DNA of 64,000 bases from positions 46,778 to 110,777 of the forward strand of contig JAEWMJ010000011.1 in assembly GCA_023393165.1 (NCBI GenBank), written 5' to 3'. Positions 34,892 to 42,664 of the stretch are shown piece after piece. This DNA is from Bacillota bacterium. GTDB taxonomy: Bacteria > Bacillota > Clostridia > Christensenellales > Christensenellaceae. The notes below the pieces were generated by a model, which was not told the DNA's origin, ran no database searches, and worked only from the letters and a program-made list of their open reading frames with translations. How positions within the stretch are numbered: the first letter of the stretch is position 1; the number at the start of each line of letters is the position of its first letter. The position numbers were made by a program, and so were the translations under genes.

Positions 34892-35725
34892 ATGCCGCTT
34901 GTGAATCTGCAGGAAATTTTAAAGGATGCGCATGAAAAGAAGTACGCCGTAGGCAATTTTGATGCGTTCAACATGGAAATGGTAAAAGGTATACTCGGGG
35001 CAGCCGAGGAAGCGTGCTCTCCCGTTATCATAGCGTACGGCGAGGTATTTGAGAATTATATTGACGTTGCGTCCTACGCGGGGATGGTGCTTCCCCTTGC
35101 GCGCAAGGCAAAGGTGCCGGTGTGCCTGCATCTGGATCATGCGGAAACATTTGAAGGCGTTGTCCGGGCCGTGCACGCCGGGTTTACGTCGGTAATGATA
35201 GACGCTTCCTCCAAACCTTTCAAGGAGAACGCGGCAATTACCAAAAAGGTAGTAGATGTCTGCCATCCGCTCGGGGTTTCGGTGGAATCGGAACTGGGAC
35301 ATGTCACGGCCTACGGCAAAGAGCAGGGTACGGATGATTACGAGTATACGGATGCGCAGGAAGCGGTATCTTTCATAGGCAAAACCGGGATAGACGCGCT
35401 TGCGGTGGCGGTCGGAACCGCGCACGGCGTATACACCAAAAAACCGGTGCTGAATATTGAAGTGTTGGACAAACTGAGCGCATCCCTTCAGGTTCCTCTT
35501 GTTCTGCACGGCGGGAGCGGGCTTACGGACGAGGATTTTAAAAATACGATCCGGCACGGGATCTCCAAGATCAACATCTTTACCGATCTGACGCTCGCGG
35601 CGATGGACAAGGTCGATCCCCAAAAGAAACTGAGTTTCATTGCCCAATGCGGGTTGTTTACGGAAGCGGTAAAACAGGAAACGCTGAATAAGATCGGTAT
35701 TTTTGGAAGTTCCGGACGCGCCTGA
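34892..35725 (+). CDS. Class II fructose/tagatose-bisphosphate aldolase family protein
   Basis: A 277-residue zinc aldolase. Metal ligands are in HLDHAE, GTAHGVY and LHGGSG; ISKINIFTDL is the phosphate-binding region. Length and motifs are those of the GatY/KbaY/FbaA group. It could be the housekeeping FBP aldolase or handle tagatose-bisphosphate from the nearby dehydrogenase-epimerase operon, from which it is separated by two terminators. AAGGAG precedes the ATG. A paralogue lies in the sugar island at 54986. Confidence 0.88.
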   Translation: MPLVNLQEILKDAHEKKYAVGNFDAFNMEMVKGILGAAEEACSPVIIAYGEVFENYIDVASYAGMVLPLARKAKVPVCLHLDHAETFEGVVRAVHAGFTSVMIDASSKPFKENAAITKKVVDVCHPLGVSVESELGHVTAYGKEQGTDDYEYTDAQEAVSFIGKTGIDALAVAVGTAHGVYTKKPVLNIEVLDKLSASLQVPLVLHGGSGLTDEDFKNTIRHGISKINIFTDLTLAAMDKVDPQKKLSFIAQCGLFTEAVKQETLNKIGIFGSSGRA

Positions 35726-35797
35726 ACGGATAAACATAATATTCCGCTATATTTATTATTTGCCTGGGCAAGCTAAATAATGCTGCCCGTTTCAGCA

Positions 35798-35823
35798 GAG
35801 AGCCTTTATTCAAAAAGGCTCTC
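35798..35823 (+). other. Perfect hairpin upstream of cardiolipin synthase
   Basis: GAGAGCCTTT at 35798-35807 and AAAGGCTCTC at 35814-35823, six-base loop, without a T tract. It may end the aldolase transcript or be part of the cls leader. Confidence 0.6.
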
Positions 35824-35871
35824 AATTCCTGCACGCTGCGGAGCCGGCAAATATATAATAAAGGTATGGCT

Positions 35872-37398
35872 ATGAAAAAAAGGTTGCGGTTTCTGAACGG
35901 AAGACTTTTTTATACGATTGTTCTTTTGATACTACAGGGCCTGATATTATACGGGCTCGTTTACTGGGCGTCCATTTATATGCCTTTCAGCATACTGTTT
36001 ACAGTCAGCTCGGTCATTATGGTGTTCTGGCTTCTGAATCAGGAGGAGAACCCTGCCTTCAAGATCCTGTGGGTGCTGATCATTTTGGCGCTGCCGCTTT
36101 TCGGCATTCTGATGTACTGGTTCTTCGGAAAACGGGATCCGGGCAAACCGGTTTACAAGCGGGTCCGGCGCTCCACGTACAAGGGATATTTCAAACGGAT
36201 CGATCAGAACCGGGCGGTTATGGAAGATTTGAGCGCTCTGGATGTATCCGCGGCGCGGCAGGCGGAATTTATCGTGAATTCCACCGGGCTCGCACTTTAC
36301 CGTGGCACCCAAACCGAGTTTTTCTGCCCATGCGAGCCGCTTTTCGACCGGATGGTAGAGCGGCTGAAAAACGCCGAAAAGTTCATATTTCTGGAGTTCT
36401 TCACCATCAAGGAAGGCGTGATGTGGAATGCCATTCTGGAGATATTGAAGCAGAAGGTAAAGGAAGGGCTGGATGTTAGGGTCATATACGACGATATGGG
36501 CACCATCAAGACCCTGCCGTCCAAATACAATAAAAAGCTGGAATCCTTCGGGATCAAATGCGTCGTGTTCAATCCGATGATCCCTCTGCTGTCCGTGCGC
36601 CACAACAACCGCAACCACCGCAAGGTCTGCATCATAGACGGCGATACCGGCTTTACCGGAGGGTTCAATCTTTCGGACGAATACATCAACGTTGAGGAAA
36701 AATACGGACACTGGGTGGACAGCGGCATAGAGCTGCGCGGAAAAGCCGTAAAGAACCTGCTGGTACCGTATATCGCCATGTGGAATTTCTTGCGGAAAGA
36801 ACGCGGCAGCCCAGAGGATCTTTTAAAAGACGCTAAAGATTTTGAGGACGACGGCTTTGTGCTTCCTTATACGGTGGACCCGTTTATAGAGGAGGATCCG
36901 AGTTCCAATATCTATATCAACATGATATCCAAGGCAAAATCCTATGTGTATATCAATACGCCCTATTTTATCATAGACCACGCGATGGAGCACGCGCTTT
37001 CGGTAGCGGCGATGAGCGGCGTGGACGTCCGGATCTGTTTTCCGGGCATCCCGGATAAATTTTTTACATATATTTTATCGTTAAGTTATTTCCCACCCCT
37101 TCTAAAATCGGGCGTAAAGGTTTATATTTATAAAAAGGGCTTTGTGCATTCAAAAACATTCGTCTCGGACGACGAAACCGCGATCGTGGGCAGCATCAAC
37201 CTGGATTACAGGAGCCTGTTCCTGCATTTTGAAAACGCGGTCTGGATGTACGGAAGCCGGGCCGTCGGCCAGGTAAAGGACGACTTTGAAGAAAGGCTTG
37301 AACAATGCAGGCTTCTTACACTGGAAGAGCTTGAAAATATGCATTGGTTCAAAAAGCTACTGTGCATCATCATGAAGCCTTTCGCGCCGTTTTTTTAG
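35872..37398 (+). CDS. cls: Cardiolipin synthase
   Basis: Joins two phosphatidylglycerols into cardiolipin at the membrane. The product (508 residues) has two N-terminal membrane helices (about residues 13-33 and 38-58, then 63-83), the NRNHRKVCIIDG HKD motif and a second VHSKTFVSDDETAIVGSINLD motif, the two phospholipase D catalytic sites. ATG 35872 lies seven bases after AAAGG; an ATG two codons upstream is too close to that site. Length is standard for bacterial cardiolipin synthase. Confidence 0.94.
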   Translation: MKKRLRFLNGRLFYTIVLLILQGLILYGLVYWASIYMPFSILFTVSSVIMVFWLLNQEENPAFKILWVLIILALPLFGILMYWFFGKRDPGKPVYKRVRRSTYKGYFKRIDQNRAVMEDLSALDVSAARQAEFIVNSTGLALYRGTQTEFFCPCEPLFDRMVERLKNAEKFIFLEFFTIKEGVMWNAILEILKQKVKEGLDVRVIYDDMGTIKTLPSKYNKKLESFGIKCVVFNPMIPLLSVRHNNRNHRKVCIIDGDTGFTGGFNLSDEYINVEEKYGHWVDSGIELRGKAVKNLLVPYIAMWNFLRKERGSPEDLLKDAKDFEDDGFVLPYTVDPFIEEDPSSNIYINMISKAKSYVYINTPYFIIDHAMEHALSVAAMSGVDVRICFPGIPDKFFTYILSLSYFPPLLKSGVKVYIYKKGFVHSKTFVSDDETAIVGSINLDYRSLFLHFENAVWMYGSRAVGQVKDDFEERLEQCRLLTLEELENMHWFKKLLCIIMKPFAPFF

Positions 37399-37425
37399 AA
37401 TTTTGAGGAGAGATGTTAATGCCGG

Positions 37426-38199
37426 ATGTGGAATAACAGTAAAATAGTAGTGGCTGCCTACCTGCTGAAAAGCCCAAAAATAAAAAACACCGTCAGAATC
37501 GCGCATCTGTCCGATCTTCATGAAAAAAGATTTGGAGAAGGCAATCAGGACCTTTTTTCCGCCATCCGGGAACTGAATCCGGATATCATCGCCGTTACGG
37601 GCGATCTGGTCGCCAGGTCTTACCAAAAGAATCTGAATATGGAATATACCGTAGAACTGGCGCGCCAGCTAATGAGCATTGCGCCCGTTTTTTTTGCGAC
37701 CGGCAACCATGAAAAGAAACTTTTGGGCCAGGTGCTTCCGATTCTGATCAGGGAAGGCGTGCAGATTGCCGCCGGCAAGGCAAGCACGCTCTACATCAGG
37801 GAGAACTTTATCAACGTAGCCGGAATGCACGATATATCCATTGAACGGAATTTTCATAAGAACGCGGCCGTATTCGAGCACATCGGCCAGGGCTACAATA
37901 TCTTTTTATCCCACAGGCCGGAGCATTATCACAATCTGATGCAGTATAATATCGATCTGCTTCTGTGCGGGCATACTCACGCGGGGCAGGTGCGCTTTCC
38001 TTATTTCGGAACGTTTTATATGCCCGGACAGGGTCTTTTTCCAAGATACCTGCAGGGCGGGTTTGTCAATCAGAACACCACAATGATCATTTCAAGGGGC
38101 CTCGGGTCCAGCGGGTATCCCACCGTACGCATCAACAATCCGCCCGAACTGGTCAACATAACGCTGACCGGCATGGACGAAGATACGGATGAAGGCTGA
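37426..38199 (+). CDS. Metallophosphoesterase (YkuE-like)
   Basis: A 257-residue calcineurin-like phosphoesterase. Metal motifs are IAHLSDLHEKRFG, AVTGDLVARS, FFATGNHEKK, LSHRPEHY and LLCGHTHAGQVRFP, the last giving the GHTH signature. Relatives act on UDP-linked or glycerophosphate-containing lipids and wall precursors at the membrane; the substrate here is unknown. GAGGAG (37405-37410) is 15 bases from ATG 37426 and better placed for ATG 37419, which opens a five-codon frame overlapping this start. Confidence 0.85.
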   Translation: MWNNSKIVVAAYLLKSPKIKNTVRIAHLSDLHEKRFGEGNQDLFSAIRELNPDIIAVTGDLVARSYQKNLNMEYTVELARQLMSIAPVFFATGNHEKKLLGQVLPILIREGVQIAAGKASTLYIRENFINVAGMHDISIERNFHKNAAVFEHIGQGYNIFLSHRPEHYHNLMQYNIDLLLCGHTHAGQVRFPYFGTFYMPGQGLFPRYLQGGFVNQNTTMIISRGLGSSGYPTVRINNPPELVNITLTGMDEDTDEG

Positions 38200-38325
38200 G
38201 AAACCTCCGTTTCTGTTTTTGTCGGTTCCTGGCGTTATTTTACTTGGGGGGTTACATTCAAACGACATTGTTCGCAGGGCAGCTTGTCTATACTTGAACC
38301 CATAGTAATGGGTTTAGGTGAAACT

Positions 38326-40623
38326 ATGCAAATCAAAATTGGCATCAATAAGGCTTTTTTTTCGTTAAACAAACAAATAATCATCCGGTTTTCGATTCTT
38401 TTTTTGCTGTCTTTTCTTGTGTCCAGGGTCAGCGTTGCCGACCAGCTAATGCCTTTTGGAGCGGCTTTTATCGCAGCGGCGTTTTTAAACAAAAAAAATG
38501 TAAACACTTTCGCCATATTTCTGGGCAGTCTGCTGTCGGTTTTTGTTCTGTGGAACGATTCGTCGCTGCACCACCTGGTCTTGTTCAGCATACTGTATGG
38601 AATATTATGCATTACGGTTCTGGTAAAACTGAAAAGCAGCATGGTAACGGTGCTGACGGCAGTCCTGCTGGCGTACAGCATCACCATTGCCGTTTTTGCA
38701 AAAGGACTAATTTACGATTCGCTGATGTGGATATTCGAGGTGGGCATCAGCGTGGTGATGATCTTTGTATTCAATATCGCATTCAAGCTGCATCCGGGAA
38801 AAAAAACAAGGACGGTGCTGATGGACGATGAAATCATCAGCATTACTTTTGTATGCCTGGTGGTTGTTCTCGGGCTTTCGGACATCACATTCGTGGGGGT
38901 TTACCTGCGGAATATCGCCGCAATCCTTATCACGCTCATATTTGCCTATACGGGCGGACTTGCAGTCGGCTCGGCGGTCGGGGTCATGCTCGGATTCGGC
39001 GTTCTTCTGGCCGGGGGCGACGTGGCCTATATGGCCAACCTGTCAATGGGCGCTCTGGTGGCCGGACTTCTCAATAAATCAAACCGTTTTGTGGGCGGTA
39101 TCGGGTTTTTGCTTATCAACGCGATCATGACTTTTTATATCAACAATTCCGCGATCGTCATTATTCCGCTTGTGGACAGCCTGGTGGCCATCGGTATTTT
39201 TGTCGTGCTTCCCAAAAAGTTTCTGGAGTTTATTGGGACATTTATTGACGCAAACCTGAGCAGGCTGCACACGCAAAAAATCAATATAAAGCGTTTCAGG
39301 GAGCTTACGGTAGGCAGGCTAAAGGAAATCTCCAACATATTTGCAAACGCATCCTATGTTTTTTCAAAGGCCGAACCCAAAACAAACGATTTTGCGCTGG
39401 CTGTGCGCAGTGTGCGCGAAAGGGTCTGCCGGGAATGTACGCTCCACAATTACTGCTGGCAAAGCGGCAAAGAGGCTGCGGAGGAGTTCAGGCGTGCTTA
39501 TCTGGAATACAGGCAAAACGGATATTGCGAGCTTTCAGCCGGATTCGCCAGAAAATGCATGAAGGAACATACGGTGACGGGTACGCTGAACGATGTTTTT
39601 TATCTGCACCGGATGAATGAAAAAGTGGCTAAACAGGTCACGGCTTCCAAAAAGGTTGTGGGCGAGCAGCTTTTGGGCGTTTCCAAGGTCATTGCTTCGC
39701 TTGGCCGCGAATTCGAACTGGACATCAATTTTATGAGCGATTACGAACGCGTGATCCGCAACCGGCTGGAGGCGTCGGGCATCCGCGTAAGCGAAGTGAG
39801 CGTGGAGGGAGTGGGCGATAATATCGTCGCCTGCGTAAAGGTGCACTCCTGCGGCGGAACAGGCGCGTGCAACGCACGTATCAAAAGCATTGTTTCAAAT
39901 GTGCTGGGACGGAAAATGGAGCCCGAAAAGCAGCTTTGCCAGATGAGCGGGGAAACCTGCGAATTGAAGTACCTGCCCAAAAAGAAATTCACGGTGACCG
40001 CTCATGCCATTTCCTTGCAAAAACACGGGAACAGGGTGTGCGGAGACGCGTATGTGACCATGGAACTGCGGGACGGACGCTTTATGCTTCTCCTGTGCGA
40101 CGGAATGGGAAGCGGCGAGAGGGCCGCGGAGAGGTCGGAAGCCGCGGTCACCCTTGCCAGGAATTTTTATAACGCGGGGTTTGAAGACTCCACCGTAATC
40201 AGTTCCATCAATAAACTGCTGATGCTGTCCTCGCCCGACGACACCTATTCCACCATGGACCTCTGCATGATCGACAGGAAGCTTGGAGAGGCGGTGTTTA
40301 CAAAGATAGGCGCGCCAAAATCTTTCATATGGCGCAGCGGCGGGATGCTCTCCATCAATGGGTGCGCGCTGCCCATCGGCATACTGGACGAGGTCAAGCC
40401 TACCGTGAAAAGCGTGGACCTCAAAGACGGAGATCTGATCGTCATGTTTTCTGACGGAATCTCCGACCTCGCGGTCGATCTAAACGAATTTGTAAAAAAC
40501 TGCGTGGCATACGAAAGTCCGGAGAACGCTGCGGGCGAACTGATCCGCGCCGCTCTCGAAGCGTCGGGAGGATACGCGCACGACGATATGACTGTTATAG
40601 TTGCAAAGGTCAGAATTATATAA
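38326..40623 (+). CDS. spoIIE: Stage II sporulation protein E (PP2C phosphatase)
   Basis: SpoIIE dephosphorylates SpoIIAA at the asymmetric septum and so activates sigma F in the forespore. The product of about 765 residues has roughly ten membrane helices in its first 310 residues, a middle region with FRELTVGRLKEISNIFANASYVF and CRECTLHNYCW, and a C-terminal PP2C domain with LLCDGMGSGERAAERSEAAV, MFSDGISDL and DDMTVIVAKV, which include the metal-binding aspartates. The start is uncertain (38284, 38308 or 38326); 38326 has AGGTGA nearby. Gene order with tilS-hpt-ftsH is as in Bacillus. Confidence 0.93.
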   Translation: MQIKIGINKAFFSLNKQIIIRFSILFLLSFLVSRVSVADQLMPFGAAFIAAAFLNKKNVNTFAIFLGSLLSVFVLWNDSSLHHLVLFSILYGILCITVLVKLKSSMVTVLTAVLLAYSITIAVFAKGLIYDSLMWIFEVGISVVMIFVFNIAFKLHPGKKTRTVLMDDEIISITFVCLVVVLGLSDITFVGVYLRNIAAILITLIFAYTGGLAVGSAVGVMLGFGVLLAGGDVAYMANLSMGALVAGLLNKSNRFVGGIGFLLINAIMTFYINNSAIVIIPLVDSLVAIGIFVVLPKKFLEFIGTFIDANLSRLHTQKINIKRFRELTVGRLKEISNIFANASYVFSKAEPKTNDFALAVRSVRERVCRECTLHNYCWQSGKEAAEEFRRAYLEYRQNGYCELSAGFARKCMKEHTVTGTLNDVFYLHRMNEKVAKQVTASKKVVGEQLLGVSKVIASLGREFELDINFMSDYERVIRNRLEASGIRVSEVSVEGVGDNIVACVKVHSCGGTGACNARIKSIVSNVLGRKMEPEKQLCQMSGETCELKYLPKKKFTVTAHAISLQKHGNRVCGDAYVTMELRDGRFMLLLCDGMGSGERAAERSEAAVTLARNFYNAGFEDSTVISSINKLLMLSSPDDTYSTMDLCMIDRKLGEAVFTKIGAPKSFIWRSGGMLSINGCALPIGILDEVKPTVKSVDLKDGDLIVMFSDGISDLAVDLNEFVKNCVAYESPENAAGELIRAALEASGGYAHDDMTVIVAKVRII

Positions 40624-40625
40624 TC

Positions 40626-40656
40626 TCAGGCTGCTGAAAAGCCTAACTACTTTGTT
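40626..40656 (+). repeat. Truncated copy of the 25440 intergenic element
   Basis: Starts TCAGGCTGCTGA and continues with AACTACT then TTTGTT, matching the left end of the 25440-25556 element with few differences; the right end is absent. It also contains a local AGGCT/AGCCT hairpin after spoIIE. Confidence 0.55.
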
Positions 40657-40692
40657 CTTGTAAACATTGGGAAAGTCGTTTAAAATAGCTGT

Positions 40693-41997
40693 ATGGAGCA
40701 GAAAGTTGAATGTTTTATCAGGCAGAACGGCCTCTTGAGCCCGGAGAAGGTTACGGGCGTGGGTGTTTCCGGCGGCATAGATTCTATGGCGTTGCTTTTT
40801 TTATTGAAAGAATTGGGATACCCCGTTTGCGCGCTGCATTATGAGCACGGCATCCGGGGAGAAGTGTCGCGCGCGGATGCGGAATTTGTGCGCCGTTTTT
40901 GCTCCCGGCATAATATTCCGTTTGTAATGGGAAACGGCGACGTTCCCGGTTTTGCAAAAGCAAACAAACTCAGCCTGGAAGCTGCGGCAAGGCGGCTCCG
41001 GTATGAATTTTTTGAAAACGCGGGCTATTCCGCGGTAGCCACGGCCCATCATATGGACGACAACGCGGAAAGCGTGCTTATGAATATTACAAGAGGCTGC
41101 GGAGTCGGCGGGCTTACGGGGATCAATGTGAGGTCGGGCATTATTGTGCGGCCTTTTTTGTGCGTCCGGCGCAGAGAGATCGAGGAATACGCAAAAAGGC
41201 GTTCCATTCCCCATGTGACGGATCAGACCAATTTTGACACGCGCTATACCCGCAACCGGATGCGCCATGTTGTGATGAAAGAACTTGAAAAGGTCAATCC
41301 GGCGGTGGTGGAGGCAATCGGCAGGCTGTCCCAAAGCGCCGTCCGGATCGAGCGGATGATCCACCGCCTGGCGGACGGGGTGCCGGTATCGTATGACGAA
41401 AACGGCTCCAGCGTGGACGCGGGGCTCCTTTCGGAATTGGACGAACCTGTGGCCGTGGAAGTGTTCCTGCGCATGTGCGACAGGGCGGGCGGCAGGACGG
41501 ATATAGAAAAAACGCACATGGAATCCGTTTTTGAACTGGACAGAACGGGCTCTGAAATTCACATAAAAAATGGAATTTTTGCAAAATATCAATACGGCAG
41601 ATTGATTATTTATAAAAAAAGCGATAGAATAAATGATATATCTTTTTACGTGCCGCTTACGGACGAAACGGTTTTTCCGGGCGGAGTGATCAGAAAGATA
41701 AACGGATCTTTGAACAGGGAAAACTGTGACAGATTCTGCGAGTCGTTTTGTACCCTGCCCGAAGATACGGTCGTCCGCACAAGGCGGGACGGGGATCTGT
41801 TCGCCCCGTTCGGTTCGGGCGGGAAAAAATTAAAGGATTACATGATCGATGAAAAAATCCCAAGGGAACTGAGGGACTCCGTTCCCCTGGTGGCGTCGGG
41901 AAACCGGATCATATGGGTGGTCGGCTATGCGATCTCCAGAGACTTTGCGGTTTCGGATATAAGTAATATGGTCAGTCTTAAATTTTGCAAGGGGTAA
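40693..41997 (+). CDS. tilS: tRNA(Ile)-lysidine synthase TilS
   Basis: Modifies C34 of the AUA-reading tRNA-Ile to lysidine with ATP and lysine, an essential step. The 434-residue product has the PP-loop GVSGGIDSMALL, the HHMDDNAESVLMNITRGCG motif, RPFLCVRRREIEEYAKRRSIPHVTDQTNFDTRYTRNRMR and a C-terminal domain with FAPFGSGGKKLKDYMIDEKIPRELRDSVPLV. All are normal for TilS. hpt follows after eight bases. Confidence 0.96.
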   Translation: MEQKVECFIRQNGLLSPEKVTGVGVSGGIDSMALLFLLKELGYPVCALHYEHGIRGEVSRADAEFVRRFCSRHNIPFVMGNGDVPGFAKANKLSLEAAARRLRYEFFENAGYSAVATAHHMDDNAESVLMNITRGCGVGGLTGINVRSGIIVRPFLCVRRREIEEYAKRRSIPHVTDQTNFDTRYTRNRMRHVVMKELEKVNPAVVEAIGRLSQSAVRIERMIHRLADGVPVSYDENGSSVDAGLLSELDEPVAVEVFLRMCDRAGGRTDIEKTHMESVFELDRTGSEIHIKNGIFAKYQYGRLIIYKKSDRINDISFYVPLTDETVFPGGVIRKINGSLNRENCDRFCESFCTLPEDTVVRTRRDGDLFAPFGSGGKKLKDYMIDEKIPRELRDSVPLVASGNRIIWVVGYAISRDFAVSDISNMVSLKFCKG

Positions 41998-42005
41998 TAA
42001 TTATT

Positions 42006-42563
42006 ATGAAGGAAATGAAGCATTACGTTGAAAATGACATATCGGGCGTTCTGCTGGATGAGGCGACAATACAAAAAAGGATAAAGGAACTGGGAGAGCA
42101 GATCTCCAGGGATTACGAAGGAAAAGAAATGGTGGCAATCTGCATTCTGCGCGGCTGCGTCGTGTTTTTCAGCGACCTGATCCGTGAGATCAGAATCCCC
42201 ATCGAGCTTGATTTCATGGCGGTATCCAGCTATAACCACGGCGCAAAGTCCTCGGGCAACGTTCTGATCAAATACGACCTTCAGGACGATATCAGGGGCA
42301 AACACGTCCTGATCGTGGAAGATATTATCGATACCGGAACAACGCTGATGCATTTAAAAAGGCTGCTCCAAGCCCGTCAGCCCGAAAGCATCAGGATCTG
42401 CTGCCTTTTGAACAAGGAAGAACGCCGGGTGTCCAAGGTGGACGTCGACTATATCGGCTTTGAGATCCCCGACGAATTTGTCGTTGGCTACGGTCTCGAT
42501 TATGACGGAAAATACAGAAATTACCGTGAGATTGGCATACTGAAAAGGGAAATCTATGAATAA
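42006..42563 (+). CDS. hpt: Hypoxanthine phosphoribosyltransferase
   Basis: Salvages hypoxanthine and guanine to IMP and GMP with PRPP. The 185-residue product has the PRPP-binding motif VLIVEDIIDTGTTL, CILRGCVVFFSDLIR, and DFMAVSSYNHGAKSSG in the flexible loop. ATG 42006 gives the expected N-terminus MKEMKHYVENDISGVLLDEATI; an earlier in-frame TTG/ATG region has no better site. Gene order tilS-hpt-ftsH is conserved across Firmicutes. Confidence 0.95.
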   Translation: MKEMKHYVENDISGVLLDEATIQKRIKELGEQISRDYEGKEMVAICILRGCVVFFSDLIREIRIPIELDFMAVSSYNHGAKSSGNVLIKYDLQDDIRGKHVLIVEDIIDTGTTLMHLKRLLQARQPESIRICCLLNKEERRVSKVDVDYIGFEIPDEFVVGYGLDYDGKYRNYREIGILKREIYE

Positions 42564-42600
42564 AAGCATCGCCCCCGGCGATCCCGGGAGCTTTTGTTGT
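42562..42600 (+). terminator. Terminator after hpt
   Basis: AAAAGC, overlapping the hpt stop, pairs with GCTTTT at 42590-42595, with a CCCGG/CCGGG inner stem and T-rich sequence after it. Confidence 0.65.
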
Positions 42601-42629
42601 TTGAAAACGGCTGATCTGTGTGATATAAT
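42601..42629 (+). promoter_or_regulatory. Sigma-A promoter of ftsH
   Basis: TTGAAA at 42601-42606, 17-base spacer, TATAAT at 42624-42629, 36 bases before the TTG start. Confidence 0.75.
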
Positions 42630-42664
42630 ACTTTGATAAGTGTTTTTAGTAGGAGGACGAAAAT

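Noticed and set aside
38216..38226. Possible Spo0A box (TTTTTGTCGG) upstream of spoIIE
   Set aside because: One short imperfect site; such matches are frequent by chance.
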